Shown: positions 25,737-35,825, counted from the stretch's first letter. The stretch: 64,000 nucleotides of DNA from Salinisphaera sp. Q1T1-3 (GCF_003602005.1 NZ_QZWD01000006.1:1-64000), one strand, 5' to 3'. Program-made: numbers and translations. The notes: a model not told the origin generated them from the letters alone.

Positions 25737-26915
25737 ATGAGACACACCGCCGTGCGGTTGTCCGGATTACTCGTGGTCGCGCTGTTCTGGCTGAGCGGCG
25801 CCGAAGCCGCGGCCCCGGTCGGCGTCACCGAAGCCGAAAAACGGCCCTGGACGCAGCGGCTGTCGTTGCATGGCACGCTGACCTCGCCCCGCGATGCCGA
25901 GATCACGCCGCGCGTAGCCGGGCTGGTCGCCGCGGTCGATATCGAGGCCGGTGATCGCGTGGCCGCCGGCGATACGCTGGTCACGCTCGATCAACGGTTG
26001 GATACGCTGACGCTCGAGACCCGGCTCGCCGAGCGCCGGGCGGCCCGTGCGCGGCTGGCCGAGGTACGACGGCTGGCTGCGGAAGCTCGTCAGCTCGCCC
26101 GCGAGAACGCGATCGCCGACACGGAACTGGCCGCGCGACAGGCCGAGGTGGAAGCCCGGGCCGCCGAGGTTGCGCGTCTGTCGGCTGCGATCGCGCGCCA
26201 GCGTGAAACAGTGGATCGGCATCGCGTGATCGCGCCGTTTGCCGGTGTCGTGCGCGAGCGCCGCGTCGAACCCGGCGAGTATGCCGCGACGAGCACCGTG
26301 ATCGCCGGGCTCGTCGCCACCGATCGCCTGCGTGCCGATATAGCGGCTCCGCAGGCTTATTTCGGACTGATCACACCCGGCATGCCGGTCACGATCGAGT
26401 TGGCCGCGGCGGCCGGCGGCCAACGCCGCACGACGGTTGACGTAGTGGTGCCGGCCGCCGGTGCCACCGCGCGCAGTTTTCTGGTACGCAGCTTTATCGA
26501 CAACGCCGACGGGCGATTGACGCCCGGCATGTCGATCCGCGGGGTCTTTTCGCTGGCTACGCCCGAGCCGGTGGTCCAGGTCCCGCGTGATGCGCTCGTG
26601 CGTGTGCCGGGCGGCGGGGTACGGGTCTGGACGGCCACGGTCGGTGACGACGGCACACAACGGGCGATCCAGCGCCAGGTGACGATCGGCCGCTCGGCGG
26701 ATGGTCGCGTCGAGGTGGCCCGCGGACTGGCCGCCGGCGACATCGTGATCGTGCGCGGTAACGAAACCCTGTCTCAAGGTCAGGCCGTCGAGATCGTCGA
26801 GCGGCTGCCGATGACCGCCGCACCGCAGGCGAACGATGCGGCCGCGATGTTGCCGCCAGCTCGGGCCGGGCCCCGACTGGCGGTGAGCGGTGCCCACGGC
26901 CTGTCGGCACGCTGA
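25737..26915 (+). CDS. RND efflux periplasmic adaptor (membrane fusion protein)
   Basis: A 392-residue adaptor. From the ATG at 25737 a signal peptide (RHTAVRLSGLLVVALFWLSG) precedes a lipoyl half-motif (TSPRDAEITPRVAGLVAAVD), an Ala/Arg/Glu-rich coiled-coil hairpin (about 90-155), the returning lipoyl half (VIAPFAGVVRERRVEPGEY) and beta-barrel and membrane-proximal domains. An in-frame ATG at 25680 would add 19 residues before the signal peptide. The stop is 2 bases before the pump gene. No outer-membrane TolC-type gene is nearby, so the complex probably borrows one. Confidence 0.88.
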   Translation: MRHTAVRLSGLLVVALFWLSGAEAAAPVGVTEAEKRPWTQRLSLHGTLTSPRDAEITPRVAGLVAAVDIEAGDRVAAGDTLVTLDQRLDTLTLETRLAERRAARARLAEVRRLAAEARQLARENAIADTELAARQAEVEARAAEVARLSAAIARQRETVDRHRVIAPFAGVVRERRVEPGEYAATSTVIAGLVATDRLRADIAAPQAYFGLITPGMPVTIELAAAAGGQRRTTVDVVVPAAGATARSFLVRSFIDNADGRLTPGMSIRGVFSLATPEPVVQVPRDALVRVPGGGVRVWTATVGDDGTQRAIQRQVTIGRSADGRVEVARGLAAGDIVIVRGNETLSQGQAVEIVERLPMTAAPQANDAAAMLPPARAGPRLAVSGAHGLSAR

Positions 26916-26917
26916 TC

Positions 26918-29900
26918 ATGTTCGACGCCATCGTCAAACGCGGCACGCTGACCGCGATCATCGTTCTGCTGATCTGTCTGTTCGGCGTTCTCGCTGCTTT
27001 CAAGCTACCGGTTCAGATGATTCCCGATCTGGCCGTGCGCACCGTCACCGTGACCACGAGCTGGCCCGGCGCCACCCCGCAGGACATCGAGAACGAGATC
27101 CTCATCGAGCAGGAGGAATACCTCGCCAACATCATCGGCCTGTCGCGCATGGAGGCCACGGCCCGCACCGGGCGGGCGCGCATCGAGCTGGAGTTTCCGT
27201 TCTCCACCGATGTCAACGATGCGCTGATCCGGGTTACCAACGCCCTGATGCAGGTGCCGGGCTATCCCGAGGATGTAGACGAGCCGGAAGTGGTCGCGGC
27301 CTCGTTCTCCCAGAACTCGTTCATGTATTTCAACGTGGCGCCGGTTGCCGGCAATCCCGCCGGGCTGGACATGGATTTCATGCGCGATTTCGTCGACGAC
27401 GAGGTCCGACGGCGGATGGAGCAGGTCGACGGCGTGGCCGATGTGGCGGTTTCCGGCGGTGCCGATCGCCAGATCCAGGTCCACGTCGACACCGCCCAAC
27501 TGGCCGCGCGTGAAATCCCGCTGGCCGCGGTGCGCGATGCGATCCGCGCGCGTAACAACGATATCTCCGGCGGCGACATGAACGCCGGCAAGCGGCGGTA
27601 TCTGGTGCGCACGGTCGGGCGCTTCGCGGATGTGGGTGGCCTCGCCGACGTGGTCGTCGATCGCACCGGCGATACGGTGACCCGGCTGGGCGATGTGGCC
27701 GACGTGCGCCTGGATCACGCCGAAGTCCGCGAGATCGCCTATTTCAACGATCAGCCCATCGTCCGGTTGATGGTCCGGCGCCAGCCGGGCTCGAATGTGC
27801 TGGCGATCAAGTCGGCGATGCGCGATCTGGTGCCCGAGATCAATGACACGGTACTGGCGCCGGCCGGGATGCGCCTGACGCTGTCGGCCGACGACACGGT
27901 CTACGTCTCGCAGTCGATCGTTTCGGTCTGGCGCAATCTGGCGATCGGGGCCGTGCTGGCCGCGATCGTGATGTTTCTGTTCCTGCGCTCGGTGGCGGCC
28001 ACCGCCATCGTGGTGCTGGCGGTCCCGATCTGTGCGATCTCGGCGTTCATCGGGCTGGCCGTGTTCGGGCGCACGATCAATGTCATCTCGCTGGCCGGCA
28101 TCGCGTTTGCCATCGGCATGACGCTGGACAACGCCATCGTCGTGCTCGAGAACATCATGCGGCTGCGGGCCGCCGGGCGCGATCGCATCGCGGCTGCGGT
28201 GGCAGGCGTGGCCGAGGTGTGGCCGGCCGTGGCGGCCTCCACGCTGACCACCATCATGGTCTTCGCGCCGGTATTGTTCATCACCCAGAAGGCCGGCCAG
28301 CTGTATTCGGATATCTCGATCGCGATTTCAGCGGCCATCCTGACGTCGATGGCGGTGGCGATCCTGGTCGTGCCCACGGCCGCCGCGAAGCTGCTGCCGA
28401 GGCCCGCGCGGCGACGCGACGACGAGCACCGTCCGGGCGAGAGCGATGACGCGTCCGGTGTGCACCCCGTGATCGCCGCGATCGGCTGGCTGATCGCGCG
28501 TCGACGCCGGCGCTACGGCGCGATGGCCACGATCGGCGGCGCGCTGGCGCTGGGGCTCGTGCTGCTCACCCCGCCGGCCGAGTATCTGCCCGAGGGCGAG
28601 GAGGCCAAGACCTTTTCCTACATGGTGCCGCCCCCTGGCTACAACCTCGACACGATGGACGCCATCTCGACCGAGATTCGCGATGCACTGATGGCCTACG
28701 TGCCGGACGACACGGGCGAGATCCGGGCCACCGACGGCGCCGTGCCGCCGATCGCCTATCTCAACATGAACGTCACGCCCGATGAGATGCGCATCATCGC
28801 CGAACCGGTCGATGCGGCGCGTATCGACGAACTGATGCGCACGTTGAACGAACGCTTCGCGCGTTATCCCGGCATGCGCGCGTTCTCGACCAAGGGTTCG
28901 ATCATCTCGTCCAACGACGGCGGCACGCGGGCGATCAACGTCGATATCGCCGGCAACGATCTGGCTCGCGTCTACGCCGCGGCCTCGGCGATCTACGATC
29001 GGGCGAGCGCGGTGTTCGACGGCCCGCAGCTACGCGCCGAGCCGGCATCGTTATCGCTCGGCCAGCCGCTGCTGCGGGTCGAGCCCGATTTTGCCCGCGT
29101 GACCGAGCTGGGACTTGCGCCGGCGGATGTCGGCTTTGCCGTGGCCGTGCTCACCGACGGCGGTTACGTCGACGAATACTACTTCGCCGACGACAAGGCC
29201 GATATCTATCTCTACGACGCGACCGGCAAGCTCGACGACGTCGATGCGCTGTCGCGGATACCGATCACGACACCGTCCGGCATTCTGCCGTTGATCGACA
29301 TGGCCACGGTGGTACCGACCGTCGATGCCGACGTCATCCGTCGGCTCAACAGCCGGCGTACGGTCACTCTGCGCATCATCCCGCCGGGCGATGTCGCACT
29401 GGAGGCCGGCGTGGCCCGGGTCCACGACGACATCATCGCACCGCTGCGCGATAACGGCGCGATCGATGCAGCACTGTCGCTGGATATCTCCGGTGCGGCC
29501 GACGAACTGGCCGTCACCCGCGATGCGTTGTTCTCCAACTATGTCGTCGCACTGCTCATCTGTTATCTGCTGCTGGTCGCGATCTTCACGCACTGGGGCT
29601 ATCCGCTGTTGATTCTGACCACCGTGCCGCTCGGCATCGCCGGCGGCGTGATCGGATTGTCGATGCTCAACGCGGTTGGCGGCCTGTTGCCCCTGGTTGG
29701 CCTGCAGGCCGTGTCCTCGCCGTTCGATCTGATCACCATGCTCGGCTTTCTGATCCTCGTGGGTACCGTGGTCAACAACCCGATCCTCATCGTCGAAAAG
29801 GCACGGGCGAACGTCGCGGCCGGGGCTGTGGCCGTGGATGCGGTGAGCGATGCCGTCGCCTCGCGCCTGCGCCCGATCCTGATGACGACGATCACCACGA

Positions 29901-30076
29901 CCTTTGGGCTGGCGCCGCTGGTGTTTTTGCCCGGTGCCGGGACTGAGCTCTACCGCGGGCTCGGCGCGATCGTGCTGTTCGGACTGTTGTTCACCATGTT
30001 CACCACGCTGACGTTCCTGCCTGCCATGCTGACCGGCGTGCTGGCATTCGATGAGCGGCGGGGGGCTCGCCCTTGA
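26918..30076 (+). CDS. RND-family efflux transporter permease
   Basis: A 1052-residue inner-membrane antiporter with the duplicated RND architecture: TM1, a periplasmic porter/docking loop, TM2-7, a second loop and TM8-12. The N-terminus (IVKRGTLTAIIVLLICLFGV) and later AAFKLPVQMIPDLAVRTVTV are typical. The proton-relay positions are unusual: TM4 reads MTLDNAIVVLEN (Asp404-Asn405, where AcrB has two Asp) and TM10 reads TVVNNPILIVE (Asn953, where AcrB has Lys940). It therefore belongs to a divergent RND subgroup, and coupling may differ from AcrB. Substrates are unknown. It is co-transcribed with the adaptor. Confidence 0.92.
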   Translation: MFDAIVKRGTLTAIIVLLICLFGVLAAFKLPVQMIPDLAVRTVTVTTSWPGATPQDIENEILIEQEEYLANIIGLSRMEATARTGRARIELEFPFSTDVNDALIRVTNALMQVPGYPEDVDEPEVVAASFSQNSFMYFNVAPVAGNPAGLDMDFMRDFVDDEVRRRMEQVDGVADVAVSGGADRQIQVHVDTAQLAAREIPLAAVRDAIRARNNDISGGDMNAGKRRYLVRTVGRFADVGGLADVVVDRTGDTVTRLGDVADVRLDHAEVREIAYFNDQPIVRLMVRRQPGSNVLAIKSAMRDLVPEINDTVLAPAGMRLTLSADDTVYVSQSIVSVWRNLAIGAVLAAIVMFLFLRSVAATAIVVLAVPICAISAFIGLAVFGRTINVISLAGIAFAIGMTLDNAIVVLENIMRLRAAGRDRIAAAVAGVAEVWPAVAASTLTTIMVFAPVLFITQKAGQLYSDISIAISAAILTSMAVAILVVPTAAAKLLPRPARRRDDEHRPGESDDASGVHPVIAAIGWLIARRRRRYGAMATIGGALALGLVLLTPPAEYLPEGEEAKTFSYMVPPPGYNLDTMDAISTEIRDALMAYVPDDTGEIRATDGAVPPIAYLNMNVTPDEMRIIAEPVDAARIDELMRTLNERFARYPGMRAFSTKGSIISSNDGGTRAINVDIAGNDLARVYAAASAIYDRASAVFDGPQLRAEPASLSLGQPLLRVEPDFARVTELGLAPADVGFAVAVLTDGGYVDEYYFADDKADIYLYDATGKLDDVDALSRIPITTPSGILPLIDMATVVPTVDADVIRRLNSRRTVTLRIIPPGDVALEAGVARVHDDIIAPLRDNGAIDAALSLDISGAADELAVTRDALFSNYVVALLICYLLLVAIFTHWGYPLLILTTVPLGIAGGVIGLSMLNAVGGLLPLVGLQAVSSPFDLITMLGFLILVGTVVNNPILIVEKARANVAAGAVAVDAVSDAVASRLRPILMTTITTTFGLAPLVFLPGAGTELYRGLGAIVLFGLLFTMFTTLTFLPAMLTGVLAFDERRGARP

Positions 30077-30132
30077 ACTCGGTGACAACGGCCCGATTTA
30101 TTGTGTCCAATACATCAAATTGAGCGGTCGTC

Positions 30133-31218
30133 ATGGCCAAGCCCGATCTGTTTCAACCCTGGACCCTGCGAGACGTCACGTTTCCCAACCGGATATTCGT
30201 CTCGCCGATGTGTCAGTACTCGGCCGAAGACGGCTATCCGAACGACTGGCATTTCGTCCATCTCGGTTCGCGTGCCGTGGGCGGTGCCGGCCTGGTGATG
30301 CTCGAGGCGACCGCCGTGACACCCGAAGGGCGTATTTCACCCGGCGATCTGGGCATCTGGTCGGATGATCACATCAGCGAATTCAAGCGCAACGTGGATT
30401 TCATCCATGCCCAGGGCACGGCAGCCGGCGTGCAGCTGGGCCACGCCGGTCGCAAGGCCTCCTGTGCGGCGCCGTGGGTCGACGGCGGGCGCGCACTCAC
30501 GGCCGACGAGGGCGCCTGGCAGACCGTGGGCCCGAGCGCGGTGGCCTTTTCCGAAGATTCGCCAACGCCGCATGCCCTGAGCGTCGACGAGATCGGCGAG
30601 ATTATCGAGGCGTTCGTGGCTGCGGCCCGGCGTGCCGAAGCAGCCGGCATGGACATGATCGAGATCCACGGGGCGCACGGTTATCTGTTGCACGAGTTCC
30701 TGTCGCCGCTGGCGAATCGGCGTGACGATGAATACGGCGGTTCGCTGGAAAACCGTTGCCGCCTGGCGCTGGAAATCACGCAGGCCGTGCGTGCGGTCTG
30801 GCCGGCGAACAAGCCGCTTTTCTTCCGTATTTCGGCCTCGGATTTCGCCGAAGGCGGCTGGACGATCGAGGACACCGTTCAGCTCGCCGCCTGGCTCAAG
30901 GACGCTGGCGTCGACGTGCTGGACTGCTCCGGCGGCGGCAACGTCCCGAACCCGGATATTCCCGTCGGGCCCGGTTATCAGACCGAATTCGCGGCCCGCG
31001 TGAAGCGCGAGACCGGCCTGGCCACGGGCGCGGTCGGCATGATCACCGACCCGGTACAGGCCGAGCACATCGTGCACTCCGGCCAGGCCGACTGTGTACT
31101 GCTCGCCCGCGAGCTGTTGCGCGATCCGTATTTTGCGCTGCGGGCCGCGGCCGAACTGCACGGCGACGTACACGACAACATCGACGTGCCCAAGCAGTAT
31201 CGGCGGGCGTTCCGCTGA
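30133..31218 (+). CDS. Old Yellow Enzyme family NADH:flavin oxidoreductase (YqjM/XenA type)
   Basis: A 361-residue FMN-containing TIM-barrel ene-reductase that reduces activated C=C bonds of enones and nitro-compounds. YqjM-class features are PMCQYSA with the redox-tuning Cys near residue 25, GHAGRKAS (about 102-109), the active-site HGAHGYLLHEFLSP (about 179-192) and a C-terminal LARELLRDPYF. Length is typical of the XenA/YqjM class. It follows the RND gene after 56 bases and could be read through from it. The physiological substrate is unknown. Confidence 0.92.
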   Translation: MAKPDLFQPWTLRDVTFPNRIFVSPMCQYSAEDGYPNDWHFVHLGSRAVGGAGLVMLEATAVTPEGRISPGDLGIWSDDHISEFKRNVDFIHAQGTAAGVQLGHAGRKASCAAPWVDGGRALTADEGAWQTVGPSAVAFSEDSPTPHALSVDEIGEIIEAFVAAARRAEAAGMDMIEIHGAHGYLLHEFLSPLANRRDDEYGGSLENRCRLALEITQAVRAVWPANKPLFFRISASDFAEGGWTIEDTVQLAAWLKDAGVDVLDCSGGGNVPNPDIPVGPGYQTEFAARVKRETGLATGAVGMITDPVQAEHIVHSGQADCVLLARELLRDPYFALRAAAELHGDVHDNIDVPKQYRRAFR

Positions 31219-31359
31219 TCGGGCCGTCATCGTACGACTGATGGGCTGCGATCGGCCGTACCCATCGGTTCATGGCTGATAGCCAGGTATGCGGTTACAG
31301 CCCGGCGACTCCAGCCGACAGAACAGCATCTCGTGTCGGCTGGCCCCGGTTTGGTTGTC

Positions 31360-31635
31360 CTAGGGCCTGTTGATGTTTCGTTCGAGCCCCTTTTCGTCGA
31401 GAGACCGCAGTGTGTCCGGCAAGGCGCGAGTCGCCGTATCGTTGCGTGCCACGGTCAAGGCACGCAACGCGGCGTGGCGCGGCCGACGGGGCCACCCCTA
31501 AGGGCCAGCGGCCAGGTGATGACAATCCAGCGTTATCGCGCGCTCACGTGGCTGGCCACGCCAGGCGCACGATGCCTTGTCTTGTCGCCGCTTGGCCGCT
31601 GGTGCGGCGGTCTATCCCGTGACGACGCGCCCTAG
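31360..31635. repeat. CTAG-flanked MITE-like element, copy A1
   Basis: A 268-bp non-coding segment (31364-31631) bounded by CTAG at 31360-31363 and 31632-31635, as expected for a 4-bp target duplication. The left end is GGGCCTGTTGATGTTTCG. The first ~120 bp match the reverse complement of the element at 52257-52425 at about 85% by eye, for example GTGTGTCCGGCAAGGC. The right CTAG contains the stop codon of the beta-galactosidase gene. It lies between convergent genes. Confidence 0.8.
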
Positions 31636-33770
31636 TCGCGCAGCCGGATTACGGCACAGCCGTAACCGTTGAGCGCCAGCGTATCTTCGACGGTCGCGCC
31701 AGTCAGCAGATCGGTACCGGTCGGTGGGTTGGTGATGCGTGTCGGCGTATGTTCGGTGTTCAGCAGGAACAACAGGCGGCGCCCCTCGGCTTCACGCAGC
31801 GTGGCATCGATGCCGGTCGGAAGGCCCTCGACCAGCGGCGCGATATCGGCTTCCGCGGCGAGCCAGTCGACGAGGGCCTCGGCCAGATCGTCGGTCAGAT
31901 AGGTGCCGAGATAGATCACCTGGCCGCTCCCCACACGTCGACGAGTGATCGCGGCGCGACCGGCCAGAAACCGATTCGACCAGGTGCCGATGACCTCAGC
32001 ATCGACGGCAGGCTCCAGGATTTCGTAGCCGTGGCCGGCGGTCAGTTCCCGACCGGCAAAGGTGAAGTGATAACGACGCCGCCCGGATTCGGTGTCTCGT
32101 GCGGTCTCGACGTAGTGCCCTGCGCCGGGCCGGTCGCGATCCATCATCTCGCCTTGGTCGGGGGCGGCGAGCCGGCCGAACTCTTCGACCGTTACGCCGG
32201 TCAGCGCGCTGAGGGCCGGGCCCGGGGCAGACGTACGGATGACATGGTTGTGGCGATCGCGCGAGCCGGTGCGCGCGCCGATGATGACGGTGCCGCCGTT
32301 TTCGGCAAAGCGCGCCAGCCGAGCGACCCAGTCGTCGTCGAACATCAGCCAGTGCGGCACGTAGAAGATCTTGAGCCGTTCGAGCGTGTCTTCGGGATGG
32401 GCAAAGCCGGTGGCGATGCCGCGCATGAAACAGGCCCGATGCAGCAGCGTGCCGTCGTCCTGCGGCGAGGGAAAGCCGATCGGATAGGTCTCGTGGGCGA
32501 TCTCGTTATCGAAATCGGCCCCGGCGATACCGACATCGATACGCACGGCCGTACCGAGCAGCGCCGGAGCGAGCGCTTGAATCTCCTGGCCGATCTGTTT
32601 GGCTTCGTCGAAACGCCGGCGCGGGATGTCGTCATGATCCAGAATGCCCATCCAGTAGATTTCGGCGCCGAAATGGGCCGGTCGCCAGCGGAAGAACATC
32701 AGACCGTCGGCGCCGTGGGCGAGCGAGGAAAACGCCATGCGCCGCATCTCGCCCGGCTCCGGAACGAGGGTCGAAAACACGACCTGGCTGCCGAAACCGG
32801 ACTGTTGCTCGGGCACGATGAAGTTGCCGGCAAAGCCGCGACACTTGTCGAGGAAGCTGGCCTGTTGATGGGCATGGCCGCCGGTACGCCATTTCTCTTC
32901 GTGGAGCAGCGGGTAGACATCGTAGCCGACGAAGTCGAGATCGTCGGCGAAACCGCCGCGAAAATCGACGTCGGCCAGTCGCCCCATGTTGTGGAACACG
33001 AACCAGTCGGGATTCATGCGCCGCAGAATTTCGACCTGATCGCGCTGGAAGCGCATGGTCGCGAAGGCCAGGAAGCGGTGATAGTCCTGGACATGGCCGG
33101 GGCTGCAATGCACCGGGGCGTTGGGTCGCGGTAAAACGACCTGATCGAAACTGCGATAGGCCGTGGCCCAGAAGTTACCGCCCCAGGCAGCGTTCAAGGC
33201 CTCGATCGTGCCGTACTTGTGCTCGCAGAAGATCTGGAATTCGGCCTCGCTGGCCGCCGAATACGACACCGACATGCTGGTGTTGAGTTCGTTGTCGGTC
33301 TGCCAGCCGATGACGTGCGGATTGTCGCGATAGTGGGTGGCCATCGCTTCGGTGATCTGGCACGAGTAGGCCCGGAACAGCGGATGGGCGGTGTCGGCGT
33401 GCTGGCGCGAGCCGTGATGCATGCGCCGGCCCTGGCCGTCGACGCGCAGGATCTCGGGGTATTTGGCGGTCAGCCAGCGCGGCGGCGTGGCGGTCGGCGT
33501 ACACAGGATGGTCTGGATACCGTGGGCGGCAAGTCCTTCGATGGCGCGGTCGAACAGACCGAAGTCGTAGCGGCCCTCGATCGGTTCGAACAGATGCCAG
33601 GCGAATTCGCCGAGGCGCACGGTATTGAAGCCACATTCGGCCATGCGTGCAGCATCTCGGTCCCAGTAGCTCTCATCGACATGTTCGGGATAGTGCGGTA
33701 CGCCGTAGACAAAAGTGTCGGTGGTGATCGGCCGCCAGGCGGACAGCGGCTTGTTCGCGGTGTTTTTCAT
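31632..33770 (-). CDS. Beta-galactosidase, glycoside hydrolase family 42
   Basis: A 712-residue retaining beta-galactosidase. The N-terminal TIM barrel has VYGVPHYPEH near residues 21-30 and FNTVRLGEFAWHLFEP near 48-63. The acid/base Glu161 is in GWQTDNEL, and the likely nucleophile Glu321 is in IVPEQQSGFG. A trimerisation domain and a small C-terminal beta domain follow. There is no signal peptide, so it is cytoplasmic and acts on imported galactosides. The start overlaps the upstream ATPase gene by 4 bases (ATGA), making it the last gene of a five-gene uptake operon. The TAG stop lies inside the CTAG that borders element A1. Confidence 0.93.
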   Translation of the reverse strand: MKNTANKPLSAWRPITTDTFVYGVPHYPEHVDESYWDRDAARMAECGFNTVRLGEFAWHLFEPIEGRYDFGLFDRAIEGLAAHGIQTILCTPTATPPRWLTAKYPEILRVDGQGRRMHHGSRQHADTAHPLFRAYSCQITEAMATHYRDNPHVIGWQTDNELNTSMSVSYSAASEAEFQIFCEHKYGTIEALNAAWGGNFWATAYRSFDQVVLPRPNAPVHCSPGHVQDYHRFLAFATMRFQRDQVEILRRMNPDWFVFHNMGRLADVDFRGGFADDLDFVGYDVYPLLHEEKWRTGGHAHQQASFLDKCRGFAGNFIVPEQQSGFGSQVVFSTLVPEPGEMRRMAFSSLAHGADGLMFFRWRPAHFGAEIYWMGILDHDDIPRRRFDEAKQIGQEIQALAPALLGTAVRIDVGIAGADFDNEIAHETYPIGFPSPQDDGTLLHRACFMRGIATGFAHPEDTLERLKIFYVPHWLMFDDDWVARLARFAENGGTVIIGARTGSRDRHNHVIRTSAPGPALSALTGVTVEEFGRLAAPDQGEMMDRDRPGAGHYVETARDTESGRRRYHFTFAGRELTAGHGYEILEPAVDAEVIGTWSNRFLAGRAAITRRRVGSGQVIYLGTYLTDDLAEALVDWLAAEADIAPLVEGLPTGIDATLREAEGRRLLFLLNTEHTPTRITNPPTGTDLLTGATVEDTLALNGYGCAVIRLRD

Positions 33771-34927
33771 GCGTCGACCATTTCGGGTTCAGAGCGGATA
33801 TCGGCCGTTCGGGCAGACGTGAGCGTCTTGCCCTCGGCATCGAACAGATACACATCGGCGGCATCGAAACCGATGGACACCGCGTCATCGCGCCGCAAGG
33901 TGATGCGGCCGTCGGTCTGGGCCGTCAGATGTCCGAGGCCGTTCTCCGATTCGATCGCGCGGACCGGGGCGGCATCGAGATAGGCGATGGCTTCGCGTCC
34001 GAGCTGCTCGATCAGGCCGATTCGGGCGGATAGCTGATGGTCGCCTTGGCCGTCGAGACGGATCGACTCGGGCCGCAGGCCGATGACAACCTCATCGCCC
34101 ACGGCAACACGAGCCTCGTTGTGTATGTCAAGACGGATACGTGCCAGGCCTTCGCTGTCCACGACGGCGGACCCATCGGCGACCTCGACCGCGCGCGTCG
34201 AGATGAAATTCATCCGCGGCGAGCCGAGAAAGCCGGCGACGAAACGGTTGCGCGGATTGGTATAGAGTTCGACCGGGGTGCCGATCTGCTCGACGACCCC
34301 GTGGTTCATCAACACGATCCGGGTGGCCATGGTCATGGCCTCGACCTGATCGTGCGTGACATAGACCATGGTGGCCTCGAGCCGTCGATAGAGCAGGCCG
34401 ATTTCCACGCGCATCTGTGTACGCAGCGCGGCATCGAGATTCGACAGCGGCTCGTCGAACAGGAATACCGACGGCGACCGGGTGATGGCCCGGCCGATCG
34501 CTACCCGCTGACGCTGACCGCCGGACAGCTGGCGCGGGCGCATCGCCAGATAATCGTTGATCTGCAGGATCTCGGCAGCCCGTTTCACCGCTTTCTGGAT
34601 TTCGGCCTTGGGCCGGCCCGCCATGCGCAGGCCGAAACCCATGTTCTCGGCGACCGTCATATGCGGATAGAGCGCATAGGACTGAAAGACCATGGCGATA
34701 TCGCGATCGCCCGGTTCTTCGCGGGTTACGTCTCGCCCACCGATGAGAATCTGCCCCGAATCGATCGACTCCAGCCCGGCGATGCTCTTGAGCAGGGTGG
34801 ATTTGCCGCAGCCCGACGGGCCAACCACGACGATGAACTCCTTATCCTTGGCGGTCAGGTTGATATCGGCCAGTACAGTCGTGTCGCCGTAGCGCTTGGT
34901 GATGCCATTGAGTTCGAGATCGTTCAT
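33767..34927 (-). CDS. Sugar ABC transporter ATP-binding protein (MalK/UgpC family)
   Basis: A 386-residue ATPase for the adjacent permeases. Walker A is GPSGCGKST (about 36-44), the signature LSGGQRQRVAIGRA (about 134-147), Walker B VFLFDEPLSNLDAAL, and the H-loop VTHDQVEAM. A C-terminal TOBE/MalK regulatory domain follows (GLRPESIRLDG). It lies 46 bases after the second permease and overlaps the GH42 gene by 4 bases. Substrate is inferred from the beta-galactosidase: a beta-galactoside or galacto-oligosaccharide. Confidence 0.93.
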   Translation of the reverse strand: MNDLELNGITKRYGDTTVLADINLTAKDKEFIVVVGPSGCGKSTLLKSIAGLESIDSGQILIGGRDVTREEPGDRDIAMVFQSYALYPHMTVAENMGFGLRMAGRPKAEIQKAVKRAAEILQINDYLAMRPRQLSGGQRQRVAIGRAITRSPSVFLFDEPLSNLDAALRTQMRVEIGLLYRRLEATMVYVTHDQVEAMTMATRIVLMNHGVVEQIGTPVELYTNPRNRFVAGFLGSPRMNFISTRAVEVADGSAVVDSEGLARIRLDIHNEARVAVGDEVVIGLRPESIRLDGQGDHQLSARIGLIEQLGREAIAYLDAAPVRAIESENGLGHLTAQTDGRITLRRDDAVSIGFDAADVYLFDAEGKTLTSARTADIRSEPEMVDA

Positions 34928-34973
34928 GAGTTGACTCGTCCGTCGTTTGTCCGTGGTACCGGCGGTGCCGTGT

Positions 34974-35825
34974 TCAGCCCTTGACGGCGCCCATCGTCAG
35001 CCCGCGCACGAAATGGCGTTGCATGAAGAAGAACAGCATCACCGGCGGGATGGCGATCACGATCGTTGCCGCCGAAATGAGGTTCCAGTTCGCGACGTAC
35101 TGGCCCTTGAGATTGGCCAGCCCCGCAGTGACCGGTTTCACCGCATCGCTCGGCGAAAGCACCACGGCCCAGAAGTAGTCGTTCCAGATGAAGGTGAAGG
35201 CCAGGATCGACAGGGCCGCCAGCGCTGGTCGCACGAGCGGCACGACGACATGGATGAGCGTCTGCAGCGGCGACGCGCCTTCGGCGCGCGCGGCCTCGAA
35301 CAGCTCGCCGGGCAGCGCCGCGATGAAATTACGCATGAACAGCGTGGCGAAGCCGGTCTGGAAGGCCGTATGGAAGATGATCAACGCCAGATACGTGTTG
35401 TAGATGCCGAGGTCGAGCGTGAGATTGCGCACCGGGATCATCATGATCTGGAAAGGCAGGAAATTGCCGCCGATGAAGATCGCGAACAGCAGTGTGTTGC
35501 CGCGAAAGCGATAGCGCGAGAGCACGAAGCCCGTCAGCGTCGACAGACACAGCACTCCGATCACCGATGGGATGGTGATGATCAGACTGTTGAGGAAGTA
35601 GCGTCCCATCGGCGTTTGTGTGAACACGCCGGTGTAGTTGGCGATCAGGTCGAAACCGGACGGCCAGCCCCAATAGTCGCCGGCCGCGATATCGGCCGCC
35701 GGGCGGATAGACGTGAGGATGATTGCAAGCAATGGCAGCAGCCACAGAAACAACACGAGCGTGACACTGCCGAGGTATAGGCTTTTCCTGGCCGGCTCAC
35801 CGGCCTTAATCTGTCGTGGATACAT
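34974..35825 (-). CDS. Sugar ABC transporter permease, MalG-like
   Basis: A 283-residue inner-membrane permease with six hydrophobic segments. The binding-protein-dependent transport loop is visible as FEAARAEGASPLQTLIHVVVPLVRPAL (EAA motif, about residues 182-208). The start at 35825 shares one base with the stop of the upstream permease (TGATG), so the two are translationally coupled. It is the second of the two membrane subunits of the galactoside importer. Confidence 0.92.
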   Translation of the reverse strand: MYPRQIKAGEPARKSLYLGSVTLVLFLWLLPLLAIILTSIRPAADIAAGDYWGWPSGFDLIANYTGVFTQTPMGRYFLNSLIITIPSVIGVLCLSTLTGFVLSRYRFRGNTLLFAIFIGGNFLPFQIMMIPVRNLTLDLGIYNTYLALIIFHTAFQTGFATLFMRNFIAALPGELFEAARAEGASPLQTLIHVVVPLVRPALAALSILAFTFIWNDYFWAVVLSPSDAVKPVTAGLANLKGQYVANWNLISAATIVIAIPPVMLFFFMQRHFVRGLTMGAVKG

